64,000 bases of DNA from Panax quinquefolius (lineage: Eukaryota > Streptophyta > Magnoliopsida > Apiales > Araliaceae): NCBI GenBank assembly GCA_020205615.1, contig CM035153.1, positions 93,462,792 through 93,526,791 of the forward strand, given 5' to 3'. Below the pieces are notes generated by a model. That model did not search any database and was not told where the DNA came from. It saw only the letters and a list, made by a program, of their open reading frames with translations. Shown here piece by piece: positions 21,554 through 32,255 of the stretch. Position numbers and translations under genes: made by a program. Numbering within the stretch: the stretch's first letter is position 1; the number at the start of each line of letters is the position of its first letter.

Positions 21554-23468
21554 CGCTATCAATTAGATTCTGAATAAGGTGGCGGAGTGCCCAGCATTCT
21601 TTTGTGCTATGACTGGGAGAATGTGAATGATATTGAAAAACTCCATTGGAGTTGAACCATCTTGAACAGGGATTGATTGGAGGTAGAAGGGAGGTGATTC
21701 TTCCTTCGTTGATTAGCATCTGAAATATTTCCTCCATAGGTTGGCCCAGGTATGTAAATTCCCTTTTATTGGAAAAATCTCGACAGGCTTTAGCATTTGC
21801 TCTATTTGCAACCTTGTACTCCAGTGCTTCGCTTACGGAAGGTGATGATGGAGTATTCATAACAAAAGGAAGGAGACATGCATGCTCCTGGCTGACTAAC
21901 TGGCGTGTGACTTGATGCTGATGAATCACTAGTTCTGCCAATTGTTCCACTTGCTTACAAAGAGCTTTTATCTTTTGTTCCATATCAAATTGGAACTTTG
22001 TGTAATCCCATCTGTCAACACCATCTTTGATGGTATGGTATGATTCACCATTAAAATTGGAACTCTGTCCATTACTCTAACTAATCATATTGACCTCTTC
22101 TTCTTTGTGTTGAGGAAAAGGGTTGTCTTGCACATGAGGTTGATCTTGTTTGGTAACCACGATCTCACTGTTGTCTATCAAATCTTGGATCGTATGTTTT
22201 GAGGCCCAACAATCTTGATTATCATGTCCAGGTGCTCCGACATGATAAGAACACTTCTCAGTAGCATTGAAACCCCTCCCATTAGGGTTGGCTGGTGGAA
22301 GAAGATGCATGATTTTCTTCTGAGTAGTCAGAAGAGCAAGAATATTTTCGAGCAAGTCCCCTAACGGTGTGAACGTTCGAGGGCACTTTGCTTCTCCACC
22401 TTTAGGAGATGGAGGGTTTGAAGATTGTGCTTGGAAATGGGAGTAGTTTTTCCTCTGTATATGCATGTTTTGACTGCCTTTTTGACCTTATACTATCAAG
22501 GAAACATCCTCCTCTTTCTTTATATGGACCCTCCGGGGGTTGTTTCCATAAGTTCTAGACTGGATGTGCTTAGAAACTGCTTTAAGAGCGGGTAGGTCTT
22601 GAATCTTTCCTAACTTCAATCCCATCTCAGTCATCTCTCCGTGTTTGATCATTTCAGAAACTGGTTTGCCAATGCCAGCTGAACCACTTTCATAGAAAGA
22701 AGATTCTTGTATGTCTATAAAGGTCATGACCATTTCTGATTCCGTCATGGAAGGAATGACTTGAGCAGCAAGGCGCCTCCACCTTTTAGCATACTCTTTG
22801 AAAGACTCAGTAGATTATTTCTTGACCTTGGTAATCTGGTACTAGTTAGGAGCCATTTGAGACTGAAAACAGTATTGAGTGAGGAAGGCGTGAGCTAGCT
22901 CTTCCCAGCTATGGATCTTTGAGTTGTCTAATCTGGTATACCATGAACGGGCTTCTCCAGTCAGACTCTTATAAAACAGCAGCATTCTGAGCTTTTCATT
23001 TTCTGCATAAGATCCAAGTTCTCCAATGAACACCTTCAAATGTATGTAAGGATCCCCTAATCCATCATACTTTTCAAAGTCAGGGGTTTTAAATTTATCT
23101 GGATAATGAACACCAGGGAATATGCAAAGGTCAGCATATGAAACACTCCCGTGTGTTCCAATCCCTTTCAGAGAACAGATGGTTTCTTCCATTTGAAGGA
23201 CCTTCTTCCTAATATCACCGGTGTCTAGATCTCCTTTGAGATGGGTGTTTTCAGGGTCTTTGTTGGTCGTATCCAACTGAGGTTCTGGATTTGTTTTATC
23301 CAAACCTTGTGTTCCTCCTTGTGTAGAGGATTCTGTATGTGTAAGCATCTTTGAGCCGTGAGTAGGCTGATGCAATTCTTTAAGCAGGACAACCAAATCT
23401 GTAATTTGTTTACTTAATCCGTCAAATTCTTCTCGAGAAATGGGATTAGACTGGTTAGAAGAAGACAT
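21554..23468 (-). pseudogene. Element A gag, broken by stops and by B
   Basis: Capsid/nucleocapsid protein. The ATG at 23468 (MSSSNQSNPISREEF) opens one frame that holds to 21554 with in-frame stops at 22842, about 22800, 22488 and 22077. Capsid motifs: 'YADLCIFPGVHYPDKFKTPD', 'YDGLGDPYIHLKVFIGELGS', 'LTGEARSWYTRLDNSKIHSW' and 'YAKRWRRLAAQV'. The C-terminal half has two similar modules, each with an 'LLPP.NP' piece, a zinc-knuckle-like block and a 'IQ.LID' end: 'CSYHVGAPGHDNQDCW' (about 22250) and 'FQYHSHSPSHSTKECW' (about 21620). The second has lost its first Cys. The coiled-coil-like 'KIKALCKQVEQLAELV' lies between them. B cuts the gene after 'LIDSGV'. Confidence 0.88.
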
Positions 23469-24188
23469 GATTGGTTGTAGGCTCGTGGCCTTTTTGGATT
23501 TTGAGCGGGTAACATGCCCAATTGTTTCCCTACAAAAGACTTATGTAGTTTAGTCTTAGGGGTAATGTAAATGTTTATATGCTATCATAATGTGTCCATT
23601 ATAGGAATATTATCCTGATAAAATGGGTGAAATTTGATAGCATGTCATGTATGTGCAAATATTCTTCATATTTTCCATTACATAAAGATGAACATGGAAT
23701 AAAATTACAAGTAAATGCTTTTACAAGTAATAGTAAATGGAAAGCATGAAGAGACTTTCCTCTGCATTTGGTTTATCAGAGGCTAACCTATCTTAGGGTT
23801 ACTCTCGTGGCTTTTTGGCATGAAGGTTCCCAGATCATCGCAATCTACTTGACGGGAAGTTAATTCGATCTTTCAACTGGAGCCGATCTGGGTGGTGCCT
23901 TTCCTGAGCCTCGTTGGAATCAGTCTCACTACGAGTCCAGTAATCAAACACCGACATGATAGCCTCCTGGCGGAGGAACCACACAACATACATTCACATA
24001 AAACGTGTCTCACTATTTATGACAATGATGACATGTGCGAAACACTAATATCAAAGATAGATATATTGCAGTGCAGTAATTAAAATGCATTTGTACACAT
24101 TCATCATAAATGTAAATGCAACATTCACACACAAGAATATAACAGTTTTGAAAATCTTGTAGTAGCGGCTTAAGCCGACTTACTGGAG
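23469..24188 (-). other. Element A leader between primer site and gag
   Basis: Untranslated leader. It is homologous to 27711-28470 in element C (for example the shared AACTTCCCGTCGA and TTCATGCCAAAAAGC strings, read in element sense). No gene is seen. Confidence 0.7.
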
Positions 24189-24206
24189 TCCCCAACAGAG
24201 CCGCCA
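24189..24206 (-). promoter_or_regulatory. Primer-binding site of element A
   Basis: The reverse complement is TGGCGGCTCTGTTGGGGA, two changes from the Ogre-type TGGCGACTCTGCTGGGGA (attributed to an Arg-tRNA primer) found intact in element C at 27693. It lies two bases inside the LTR end. Confidence 0.85.
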
Positions 24207-25044
24207 CCTGTCGACGTCGGGATTTTTATTTGTCACTTTTCTATTCTTGTTCTTTGTTATTCTCATGTTATGTGAGATTTGTTTGAAAAAACAAGTGAAA
24301 AAAGTCCGACATGTATCATGTTGACGATTTGACTGTAAGAGTCTCCAGTTGGTGTTTTTAACTGGTTGCACCAACACAACCGAGAAAAGGTTTGCACATT
24401 GACCCAGTGATGTGACACTGCTAAACGGGTCAGTGAAACCGAGATTTATTTGGGTTCGGGGGCTTGATTATGCGGAGGGAAGGTGTTAGGCACCCCCCCC
24501 CCCCGACGTCCGTGTTGCCACGGTAACTGCCACTTTTTAAGAGACTGTTATATGAATATTTGTGTGTGTGTGTGTGTGTGGGTCAATGTAATTTTATTTG
24601 GAAGTAGTGTTATGTCTTGTTCACACCTATATACACAGGGTTTGAATTTATACAAAAATTCAGTTTTAAACAAGATATAGCAATAAGGTTTTGTAAAATA
24701 TGTTTTTTCAAACCTTGTGCTCAATAGTAATTGAAGCCTTTGATACTTCCATTTTATTATTAACTATTCGGCTTGATTGCTTTTATTTTTGAGATGCGAA
24801 GCATCTTCGAGAAAATAATATATAGCAGTGCTGAACTCCTCATGGGCATGAAAGCCATTTAATGAAATTCAAACACCGTGAATAATGTACAACACCTTCA
24901 TGACTAAAAATGTCCATCACGGAATCAATCTAGATTCAAGAGATCAATCATTATCACATGATTCCTAGGCTTACATGATGCCGCAGTTTATATGAAAAGC
25001 AGTAAGCAGTTATATATATAAAAGATGTAAATATATATATACAG

Positions 25045-25335
25045 ACATGATCCACCACCACGAAGCACCTCCATGGGAGATCAGAAATGTAAATATATAA
25101 AAGCGGTAAATATATATATAGAGACATGATCAACCACCGCGAAGCACCTCCATGGGGGATCAGAAATGTAAATAAAGAAATAAATGTGATCAACCGCCAT
25201 GAAGTAAACTCTAGGCGGGACTGAATGTAAAGAAAGCAGTAAAAACGATCAACCGCCACGAAGTAAACTCCAAGCGGGACGAAATGTAAATAAAGCAGTA
25301 AAAGGCCACGAAGTAAACTCCAGCCGCATGCAATG
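25045..25335 (-). repeat. Tandem repeats of 60-76 bp in R/U5 of A's LTR
   Basis: Five degenerate copies of a unit built on GATCAACCGCCACGAAGTAA begin near 25048, 25127, 25188, 25248 and 25303. Some copies can pair CCGCC with GGCGG across the unit. They lie downstream of the TATA box, hence in the transcribed leader. Element C's LTR keeps only about one copy (26820-26870). Confidence 0.75.
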
Positions 25336-25497
25336 TATATATATATATATAAGCGGTAAACGCACAGGATGTTTCTCAATCCTGGCTCGGTTTATCATTT
25401 CAGCGATTTATCGCTATATATATATAAAAGCAGTAAACGCACCTGATATAAAATCCAGGCTCATCGAACAGAGTTAGACAATAGTTCATATATATAA

Positions 25498-25544
<47 letters not shown>

Positions 25545-25745
25545 CAAGTAAACGCTCCAGACATAAGTCTAGGTTCAATTGAGGCATAACTCGATAATGT
25601 TATTCCATATATATAAATATATACATATATAAGTATATATATACAGACAGAAATGAAAAAACCACTAATCAAGTCCGGGTATGTATGCATAACAACCACG
25701 ACTCTCAATGTGAAGATTAGTGTGTGCAAAGATGAAGGGAAAGGC

Positions 25746-25751
25746 TTTATA
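25746..25751 (-). promoter_or_regulatory. Probable TATA box of element A
   Basis: The reverse complement reads CTCTATAAAGCC. It divides the LTR into about 1.05 kb of U3 and 1.5 kb of R/U5. Confidence 0.5.
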
Positions 25752-26369
25752 GAGTGTGAGAAGGCTTACACTGGGCTGCCAAAGCAGGTTTCTATGACAC
25801 TAGTTGGATAAACACTCAGCTCCCGCTGGTAAAAGGTATATGTGAGCTAATAGGTGTTTAGAATGAGAAAGCACTCAATATGGGGTGTGTACAGAGCAAA
25901 TTTGACAGGGCTTCCTCGCCTCTTTTTCTCTTACAAATGGCCACCCCAAGCTCTATTTCTCTTCCTCGCCTCTTTAATATGGGGTGTACCTATGGCTGCC
26001 CGAGGTTCCCCGGGATCTACGGGTCCTGCCATCTTGAAGTACGCGCACTCGTGAACTATGATGTCTGCTCGAACTTGCAAAACTTCAATCCGAGAATCAG
26101 AACGAGGTGTAGAAGACATTCTTCAGACCGCTTTTGTCGAGAGTTACGCAATGACATGGATTAGAGGTTGTAGGAAGTCAGGAAGAGGGGACCATGCCCA
26201 TGGTCTTCAAGCTTCAAAATTCTATCCGGTGTGTGCAACGCATAATAGTCACTCGGGATTGGAACTCCTTTGCTCTTGTAGGACATTGCTGGGTAGAAAT
26301 GTATGTATGAAATGTTGAGACAGCGCGCTGGGGTTGAGGTGGCAAGATGACAATTTTGCCCCTCACCGG

Positions 26370-26736
26370 GGTTATCTACAGCTTTGTCTGATAGCAGACT
26401 TTGCTCAGGGTTATCTCTGAGATTGGACTGCTGCAAATGTTTGAATTCTGCAGGGTCATCGTTAAGTGTGCTTGTTTCCCGATGTTATCTCCGGGTGTTT
26501 GGAATGAGTGCCTCGGCAGGAGGTTTGAGATTTAAGGTGATTACATGCATTAGAAACAAGCATTTCCGGGGTTATCGCCGGAACTGCAATGGAATTCCTT
26601 TGGGTTATCTCCAAGGATGAAACTCGGGGTTATCTCCATGGTTGGAATTGATACTCCCAGTGTGTGTTCCGTAGTTTAGACTGAACTTTTCAGTGGTATC
26701 CGGAATGGATGTGAGTTGTCTTCCAGGGTTATCTCC
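26370..26736. repeat. GTTATC-loop hairpin array, 5' LTR copy
   Basis: The counterpart of the array in 38-314. Hairpins lie at 26404-26421 (CTCAG/CTGAG), 26478-26495 (CCCG/CGGG), 26564-26583 (TTCCGG/CCGGAA, perfect) and 26597-26616 (CCTTTGG/TCCAAGG), with weaker ones near 26370, 26625 and 26720. Stem bases differ from the other LTR while the GTTATC loop stays. Confidence 0.75.
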
Positions 26737-26791
26737 GAAAGACGAATCTGCCCTCCTGCAATATTAGTAACAGGTATGCAAAAAATTTCAA

Positions 26792-26795
<4 letters not shown>

Positions 26796-26819
<24 letters not shown>
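26796..26819. repeat. (TA)n microsatellite at the A/C joint
   Basis: An uninterrupted TA run spans the boundary between A's LTR end and C's LTR remnant, so A's target duplication cannot be read. Confidence 0.8.
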
Positions 26820-26822
<3 letters not shown>

Positions 26823-27690
26823 CATTTCACGTCCTTCCTGGAGTTTACTTTTGTGGCAGTTGATTGTTCAGTATATATATATTAACAACTTTTATATATA
26901 TAAATGTTTACAGCTTTTGTACATACTGCATCATCATGTGAGCCTAGGAATCATGTGATCACAGATTCAGTTCTTGAATCTAGATTCGGTTCCCGTGATG
27001 GACAATTCAGCTACTACCAGCTTGTAAATTATTCACGGTGTCTGAATTTCATTAGATGACTCTCATGCCCACAAGGAGTTTGGCACTGCTATGTACATTA
27101 TTTTCTCGAAGATGCTTCACATCTCGAAAATAAAAACAATCAAGCCGAACAACTAATAAAAATGGAAGTATCAAAGGCCTCAATTACTAGTGAGCGTAAG
27201 GGTTTAAAAAACTTATTTTACAAAACATCACTGTTATATATTGTTAGAATTAAACTTTTATACAAAATTCAAACAATTTGTATATAGGCGCAAAAGAGGC
27301 ATTGCACTACTTCCAGATAATTGCACATTGACCTACACACAAACATATTCAGATAAATGTTTAAATTGAAAAGAGACAGTAACCTTGTCACCACAAAAGT
27401 CGGGGGATGCCTAACACCTTCCCTCCGCTTAATCAAGCCCCCAGATCCTAACGAATCTCGGTTTCACAGACCAGTTAAGCAGTGTCACATCATTAGGTCA
27501 TTGTGCAAACCTTTTCTCGGTTGAGTTGGTGCAACCATTTAAAAATACCAACTGGCGACTCTTACAGTCCAATCGTCCACATATACACGTTGGACCTTTT
27601 CAAACTTGTTTTTTCAAACAAATCTCACCTAACATGAGAACACCAAAAAACAAGAACAGAAACGGAAAAATAAAAATCTTGATGTCGACA
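26801..27690 (+). repeat. Element C 5' LTR, 3' part
   Basis: Ends GATGTCGACA. It matches the reverse complement of 24209-25330, for example AATCATGTGAT, ATTTTCTCGAAGATGCTTC and TCAAGCCGAA. It has fewer tandem units than A. Confidence 0.85.
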
Positions 27691-27692
27691 GA

Positions 27693-27710
27693 TGGCGACT
27701 CTGCTGGGGA
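27693..27710 (+). promoter_or_regulatory. Primer-binding site of element C
   Basis: TGGCGACTCTGCTGGGGA, the standard Ogre/Tat primer site, two bases after the LTR end. Confidence 0.92.
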
Positions 27711-28470
27711 CATCCAGTAAGAGGGCTTAATCCGCTATTTCAAAGCTTTTCAAAACATTTTATCTGCTTATGTGTGGATGTTGAATTTACATTTGAATGA
27801 ATGATTACTAATGCATTTACTTACTGCACTTAGTGCTTTACACCATATTTGCTTGTGATATTAGTGCTTCGCACATGTCATCATTCCCATACAGTGAGAT
27901 AAGTTGTATGTGAATATATGTTATGTGGTCCCTCCATCAGGAGGCTATCTTGTCGGTGTTTATTACTGGACTCATAGGGAGACTAATTCCAATGAGGCTC
28001 ATAAAGGAACCACGCAGATTCGCTCCAGTTGAAAGACCGAATTAACTTCCCGTCGAGTAAATTGCGATGATCTGGGAACCTTCATGCCAAAAAGCTGCGA
28101 GAGTAACCTAAGATAGGTCAGCCTCTAATAAACCAAATGCGGAGGGAAATCTCTTCATACCTTCCCATTTTTATTACTTGTAATTGAAATTACTTGTAAT
28201 TTCATTTCCATGTCAATCTCAATGTAATGGAAAGTATAAAAGAATATGTGTACATGTATTGCCTTATATATCAAAACATGTCATGCTACCTTGTCATATA
28301 AACAACTGACATCCATTTTAAAGGATAACACTCCTAAAATTGATACATTACATAGCATGCAACATTTCTTCATTCTATAAGACGAAACTTCACAAGTCTT
28401 TTTGTAAGGAAACAATTGGTCATGTTACTCAATCAAAGTCCAAGAAGACAATATAGCAGATAGCCAAGCA
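27711..28470 (+). other. Element C leader
   Basis: Untranslated and homologous to A's leader. No gene seen. Confidence 0.65.
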
Positions 28471-28945
28471 GTGCTACATCTGGTCAGCCTAATCCTACTC
28501 CAGTCTCTCATGAGGAGTTTGATGGATTAAGCAATCAAATTATAGAGTTTGTTGTTTTGCTCAAAGAACTACACAAGTCCACTCAGGGTCCACAAATAGC
28601 CTTACATATAGAATCCTCTGCACATGGAGCAACCCAGGGTCTGAACAAAGAAGTTCCAGTACCTGAGTCTTAGTTGGACAAAACCAACAAACCCTCTAAA
28701 ATCACCCATTTCAAAGAAGATCTAGACACCGGTGATATTAGGAAAAAAAAACCATTCAAATGGAAGAGACCATTCAGTCTATCAAAGGGATTGGAGCACA
28801 CGAGAGTGTTTCATATTCAGACATTCGCATCTTCCCTAAGGTTCATTATCCAGAAAAATTCAAGACTCTCGATTTTGAAAAGTATGATGGATTGGGAGAT
28901 CCTTACACACATTTGAAGGTATTCATTGGAGAACTCGGATCTTAT
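28471..28945 (+). pseudogene. Element C gag, N-terminal part
   Basis: Residues 'VSHEEFDGLSNQI' and, after a stop (28672) and a frameshift near 28750, 'MEETIQSIKGIGAHESVSYS', 'HYPEKFKTLDFEKYDGLGDP' and 'HLKVFIGELGSY' line up with A's gag. The usual ATG is not visible. Element D interrupts it at the codon after 'GELGSY'. Confidence 0.85.
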
Positions 28946-30692
28946 TGTTGGGTAAAATCTAGTTACGCGCAACACACAAGTATACTTGGTCAACAAGTAA
29001 TATAGTGAAAGTAGAGTATCGTTCCCACGAGAAATTATTAATTCAAACTACCAATTACTAACTCTTAATCAAACTAATTTTATTTAAACAATCAATTTAA
29101 GATAATAAATTAAATTATTTGATTAAACTAATTCTAATTACCACTAATTAAAAATCAGATTATGGAGATTTAAGATCACAACTTCACTTATTGCATCATT
29201 TAAGTTAACACACTTCTCATCAATTATTTTCTATCATGAATTGTTAATCAAGAACACTAAAGCAGATAAAACCACCTCTCGATGCATAATACCCATACTC
29301 AGTTAAATCCATAGTTGATAGAATTAAGCAAGACACCCTAATTAACTAATCCACTATATCTCTATGTGAATTACAATTAAATAGGATTTAAAGCACAAGT
29401 TCTCTATAATATTACATATGCCGTAAATGCATATCTTTATCCTAAACACGAATCATGAATTCCATTTATACAGAAATCATAAATACATGTTATCATGATC
29501 ATATCTAAATCTATACTTCATCTCTCGAGTTCATATAGATTATCATGGTAATTGTTACCTAGGCAATTAAGCAAGTAAGTCCAAATCACAATAGACAATC
29601 CTCACAATAGAACATAATAATTGATAGCGAAGCATATTAAAATAAACTACACAATAAGATACATTGTAATCTCAAACAAAGAATTAGTTCATTTGATTAA
29701 AACTAAGAATCCACACTTGAAATAACAATGAAAGACAAAAATAAGAGTAGAGTGATGAATAAATACGTTGTCAGCAAATCTCCATCTTCCTCAAGCTCCT
29801 GCTCTTGATCTTTAATGGTCTCTAAGTTGCATCAATCTCCAAAACTAATAAGAACTAGGGTTTTGGTTCTAATTTACTCTAATATAAACTAATGGAAATT
29901 TTCCCTCTCTTAATCCTTACCATTCTCCTCCTTTTATATGCCTCTCTATATGTCTTTAAGTCCTCTTAAAAGTCCTTGAATCAAATAGCTCGAACCAATC
30001 GTTCTTGAACTCAAATTCTAACAAAATTTGCATTTTCTGCGCGTACCCCCGCCCCGGCTGACTAGCCTACTATTTTTGAACTTGTACCCCCGCCCCAGCG
30101 GGGGGTTTATACACAGAAAGCCCGCCTCGGTGGGGGTCCTTTTCCTACTGCAGTATCCTCTGGTAAAACGACCATACCTTTTGATCCGAGAGGAGTTACG
30201 AGGTCTTTCACCTATCAAATCAAAGCTCTTGACGAGCTCTACAACTTTCATTCTTTGAGAATGGAGAAATACTAGACGGACGAAGGACGAAATCGGGCTT
30301 GGAATAGATGCTATGTAAATTGCAAGCATGAGAACTCTTAGCTTTGATCTTCGTTGATAAAAAAGCCATAACTCTCGCATCCGAACTACGATTGGGATGA
30401 TTCAAGATGTTCCGAAAATCTAAGAAGAAGATCTACAGTATAATCCAAGTTCCAAGCCAAGAAAATGCATCCAACTTGGTGTTAAAAGCCCTGAAATCTT
30501 CCGTTCTTGTATTTACTTGCATATTTTAGTCCAAAAGATGTTCGAATTGCTTTTCCTTGCTTCTTTATGCCAATGTTATGTCATAGCCTACAAAATAACA
30601 TAAAATGTATGAAAAGTATCTAAGAAACATAGGTTTAAGCAACTAAATCAAGTAATAGGTACCCGATAAGTAGGTATAAAACCTACTTATCA
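28946..30692 (-). repeat. Element D 3' LTR
   Basis: Starts TGTTGGGTAAAATC on the plus strand and ends at the reverse complement of TGATAAGTAGG. It contains GC-rich repeats CCCCCGCCCC at about 30047, 30087 and, reversed, near 30130, in otherwise AT-rich sequence. It aligns with 33623-34760. Confidence 0.9.
30665..30691. repeat. Terminal hairpin of D's LTR
   Basis: A perfect 11-bp stem, GATAAGTAGGT / ACCTACTTATC, with a 5-base loop at the extreme U3 end of the LTR. Confidence 0.9.
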
Positions 30693-30710
30693 AATACCCA
30701 CAAACTTAAA
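30693..30710 (-). promoter_or_regulatory. Polypurine tract of element D
   Basis: The reverse complement reads TTTAAGTTTGTGGGTATT before TGATAAG, the counterpart of B's tract at 19878-19893. Confidence 0.7.
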
Positions 30711-32250
30711 TCGTTGTTTGTCCTCAAATACATGAATGAATATGCATGATCTACTTCCTAATATACCTATGAACCTAGTAATAAATTAGTGTGATATATA
30801 GCAACATGCCTCAAAGATATCACTAATACTCAAACAACATATTCAATCAAGTCATAGTTCATAACTCTAACCAGTTAGTAAATCCAAACCTGTCAACACC
30901 CATGTTATGCGTGTGTGCTTGTTAACCATTCTAACCAACCATAGTTAAAGATAATCACAACACAAACTTCTTAGAAGGAAAATTTTAGTTCAAATTCAAT
31001 TACTTTTGTGAACATGACAACTCCAATTAAAACTAAGAAAATACCAATTCTAAGGGTAAATGTAGGATTTATTTCTACCTTTATTAAACCACGAGGGAAT
31101 TTTTTCTCTTTCTCGTGTTTTATTCATTTTTGTTCTCATGGTTGTGCAATGTCTTATTCCCTTAGGCTTTTTAATGCTACCTTAAGGAGCTTTCGACCAA
31201 CGACTCTCAAGCCATTAAGACCTTAGGGAGCTAGGTGTAAAGACAACCCCATCGGGCTTACTTACTCAAGTAACAAAGGCCACAAAACTAGACAAGCATG
31301 CCACGGTAGTTATTCATTTATTTTTCTTTTCATCATTTCTTTTTTTCTCTTTTTTCATTTTGTATATATATATATCCCATAAATTCTCCCAAACTCAAGC
31401 TTTTACGTCATTCCAACCTTTACCACCAATTCACTAATTTCCTTAAATTTTAACCAAGATTTCCCCTCAGAAAAAATTTATGAAACCCTTGAACCCAGTG
31501 GATTACAACAGTTAAACTTTAAGTGCTAACCGGTTAAATAAGTTTTAGACAAGCTCAGGTTTTCTTCATGTTTAAAATTAGAACTCATCATCAATTATCA
31601 ACAATGTTCAAGTTAACAAACAAAACAAATCTTATCATAGGCCGAGCTAAGACCAAACCAATCCATTACCTAGATTCATGCAAACATTGTATATGCAAAC
31701 ACTCAATACAAAAGAAAATGTTTTTGTAATTTTTTTAAACTTTTTTTTTAAAATGAAACATGCCTACAATATGCAAAAATAAACATAACTAACCAATGCA
31801 ATGTATGTGAACTAAACAATTATGTAATGTAATATGATCCACCCCCAAACTCAAAGTGAACAATGTCCTCATTATTTAAAAGAATTCAAGAGTTAAGGAC
31901 TTCCCCAGTTTATTAAGCATCGTGCACGACCTCTGCATCATTGATGACTGGTGGTGGATAAACAGTCAACATCTAATTTGATAAATCCGTTTAATTACTT
32001 GGAAAACCACTTCTTGAATGTGAGCATGTTGTATATGTGCAGCTTGGTCCATTGAACCTCCAATACCTGTAATGAAGAGAGACAACATGGATTAGAATAG
32101 CACTTTGGATTATAAGATAACTTAATAAGCAAATATAACAACTTGATTCCTATCAACTAAATAAACTAGTAAAGAATATAAATATAAAAATTCATGGGTT
32201 GTCTCCTAGTCAGCGCTTAATTTACAGTCTTTCAGCCTGACTTTGTCTGG
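30711..32250. other. Element D untranslated region
   Basis: AT-rich, no gene seen. It contains a TTTCTTTT-rich run and (TA)n near 31320-31375 and homopolymer A/T runs near 31725-31755. A piece reading 'WETTHEFLYL' at about 32190-32220 in element sense is the conserved tail after the gag-like ORF. Confidence 0.5.
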
Positions 32251-32255
32251 TTAGC

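Larger units (their letters stand above)
1..26800 (-). mobile_element. Element A: Tat/Ogre-type Ty3/gypsy retrotransposon, defective, left end outside window
   Basis: A minus-strand LTR element. Read right to left it has: LTR 24209-26800, an Arg-tRNA-type primer site, a leader, gag (23468 down to 21554), interruption by element B, the end of gag and protease (10292-9190), an archaeal-type RNase H, integrase (8504-7430), repeats, antisense genes (6275-2463), a polypurine tract and the second LTR (1-473). The domain order with an extra RNase H before integrase, the primer site and the antisense genes near the 3' end are known features of the Tat lineage. Reverse transcriptase and its own RNase H are missing. 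Without B the internal part is about 12.5 kb, an Ogre-like size. The LTR parts that can be compared (1-473 and 26329-26800) agree at only about 83% by eye, so this is an old copy. Confidence 0.88.
24209..26800 (-). repeat. Element A 5' LTR
   Basis: 2592 bp. In element sense it ends GTCGACA at 24209. Its U3 end at 26800 is set by alignment with 1-473; the last bases have decayed (TATATACAC for TGTAGACAC). It contains a TATA box at 25746, a run of 60-76 bp repeats, (GT)n near 24560-24580, a 13-C run at about 24492-24504 and (TA)n at 25505-25542. Bases 24209-25330 are an inverted, diverged copy of 26820-27690 in element C. Confidence 0.85.
26801..28945 (+). mobile_element. Element C: Tat/Ogre element of A's family, plus strand, remnant
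   Basis: It consists of part of a 5' LTR (26801-27690), primer site, leader and the first part of gag, then is cut by element D. The LTR, leader and gag are homologous to A's in inverted orientation. The missing 5' part of the LTR should lie left of the window beyond A, and the rest of the element beyond D and F on the right. Confidence 0.8.

Noticed and set aside
25400..25729. Open stretches rich in Tyr-Ile repeats
   Set aside because: Translation of (TA)n microsatellites in A's LTR, not protein-coding.
25854..26318. Overlapping plus-strand ORFs of 66-94 codons, possible captured gene
   Set aside because: Within A's LTR U3, read against the element; no motif, and the counterpart in the other LTR is outside the window for comparison.
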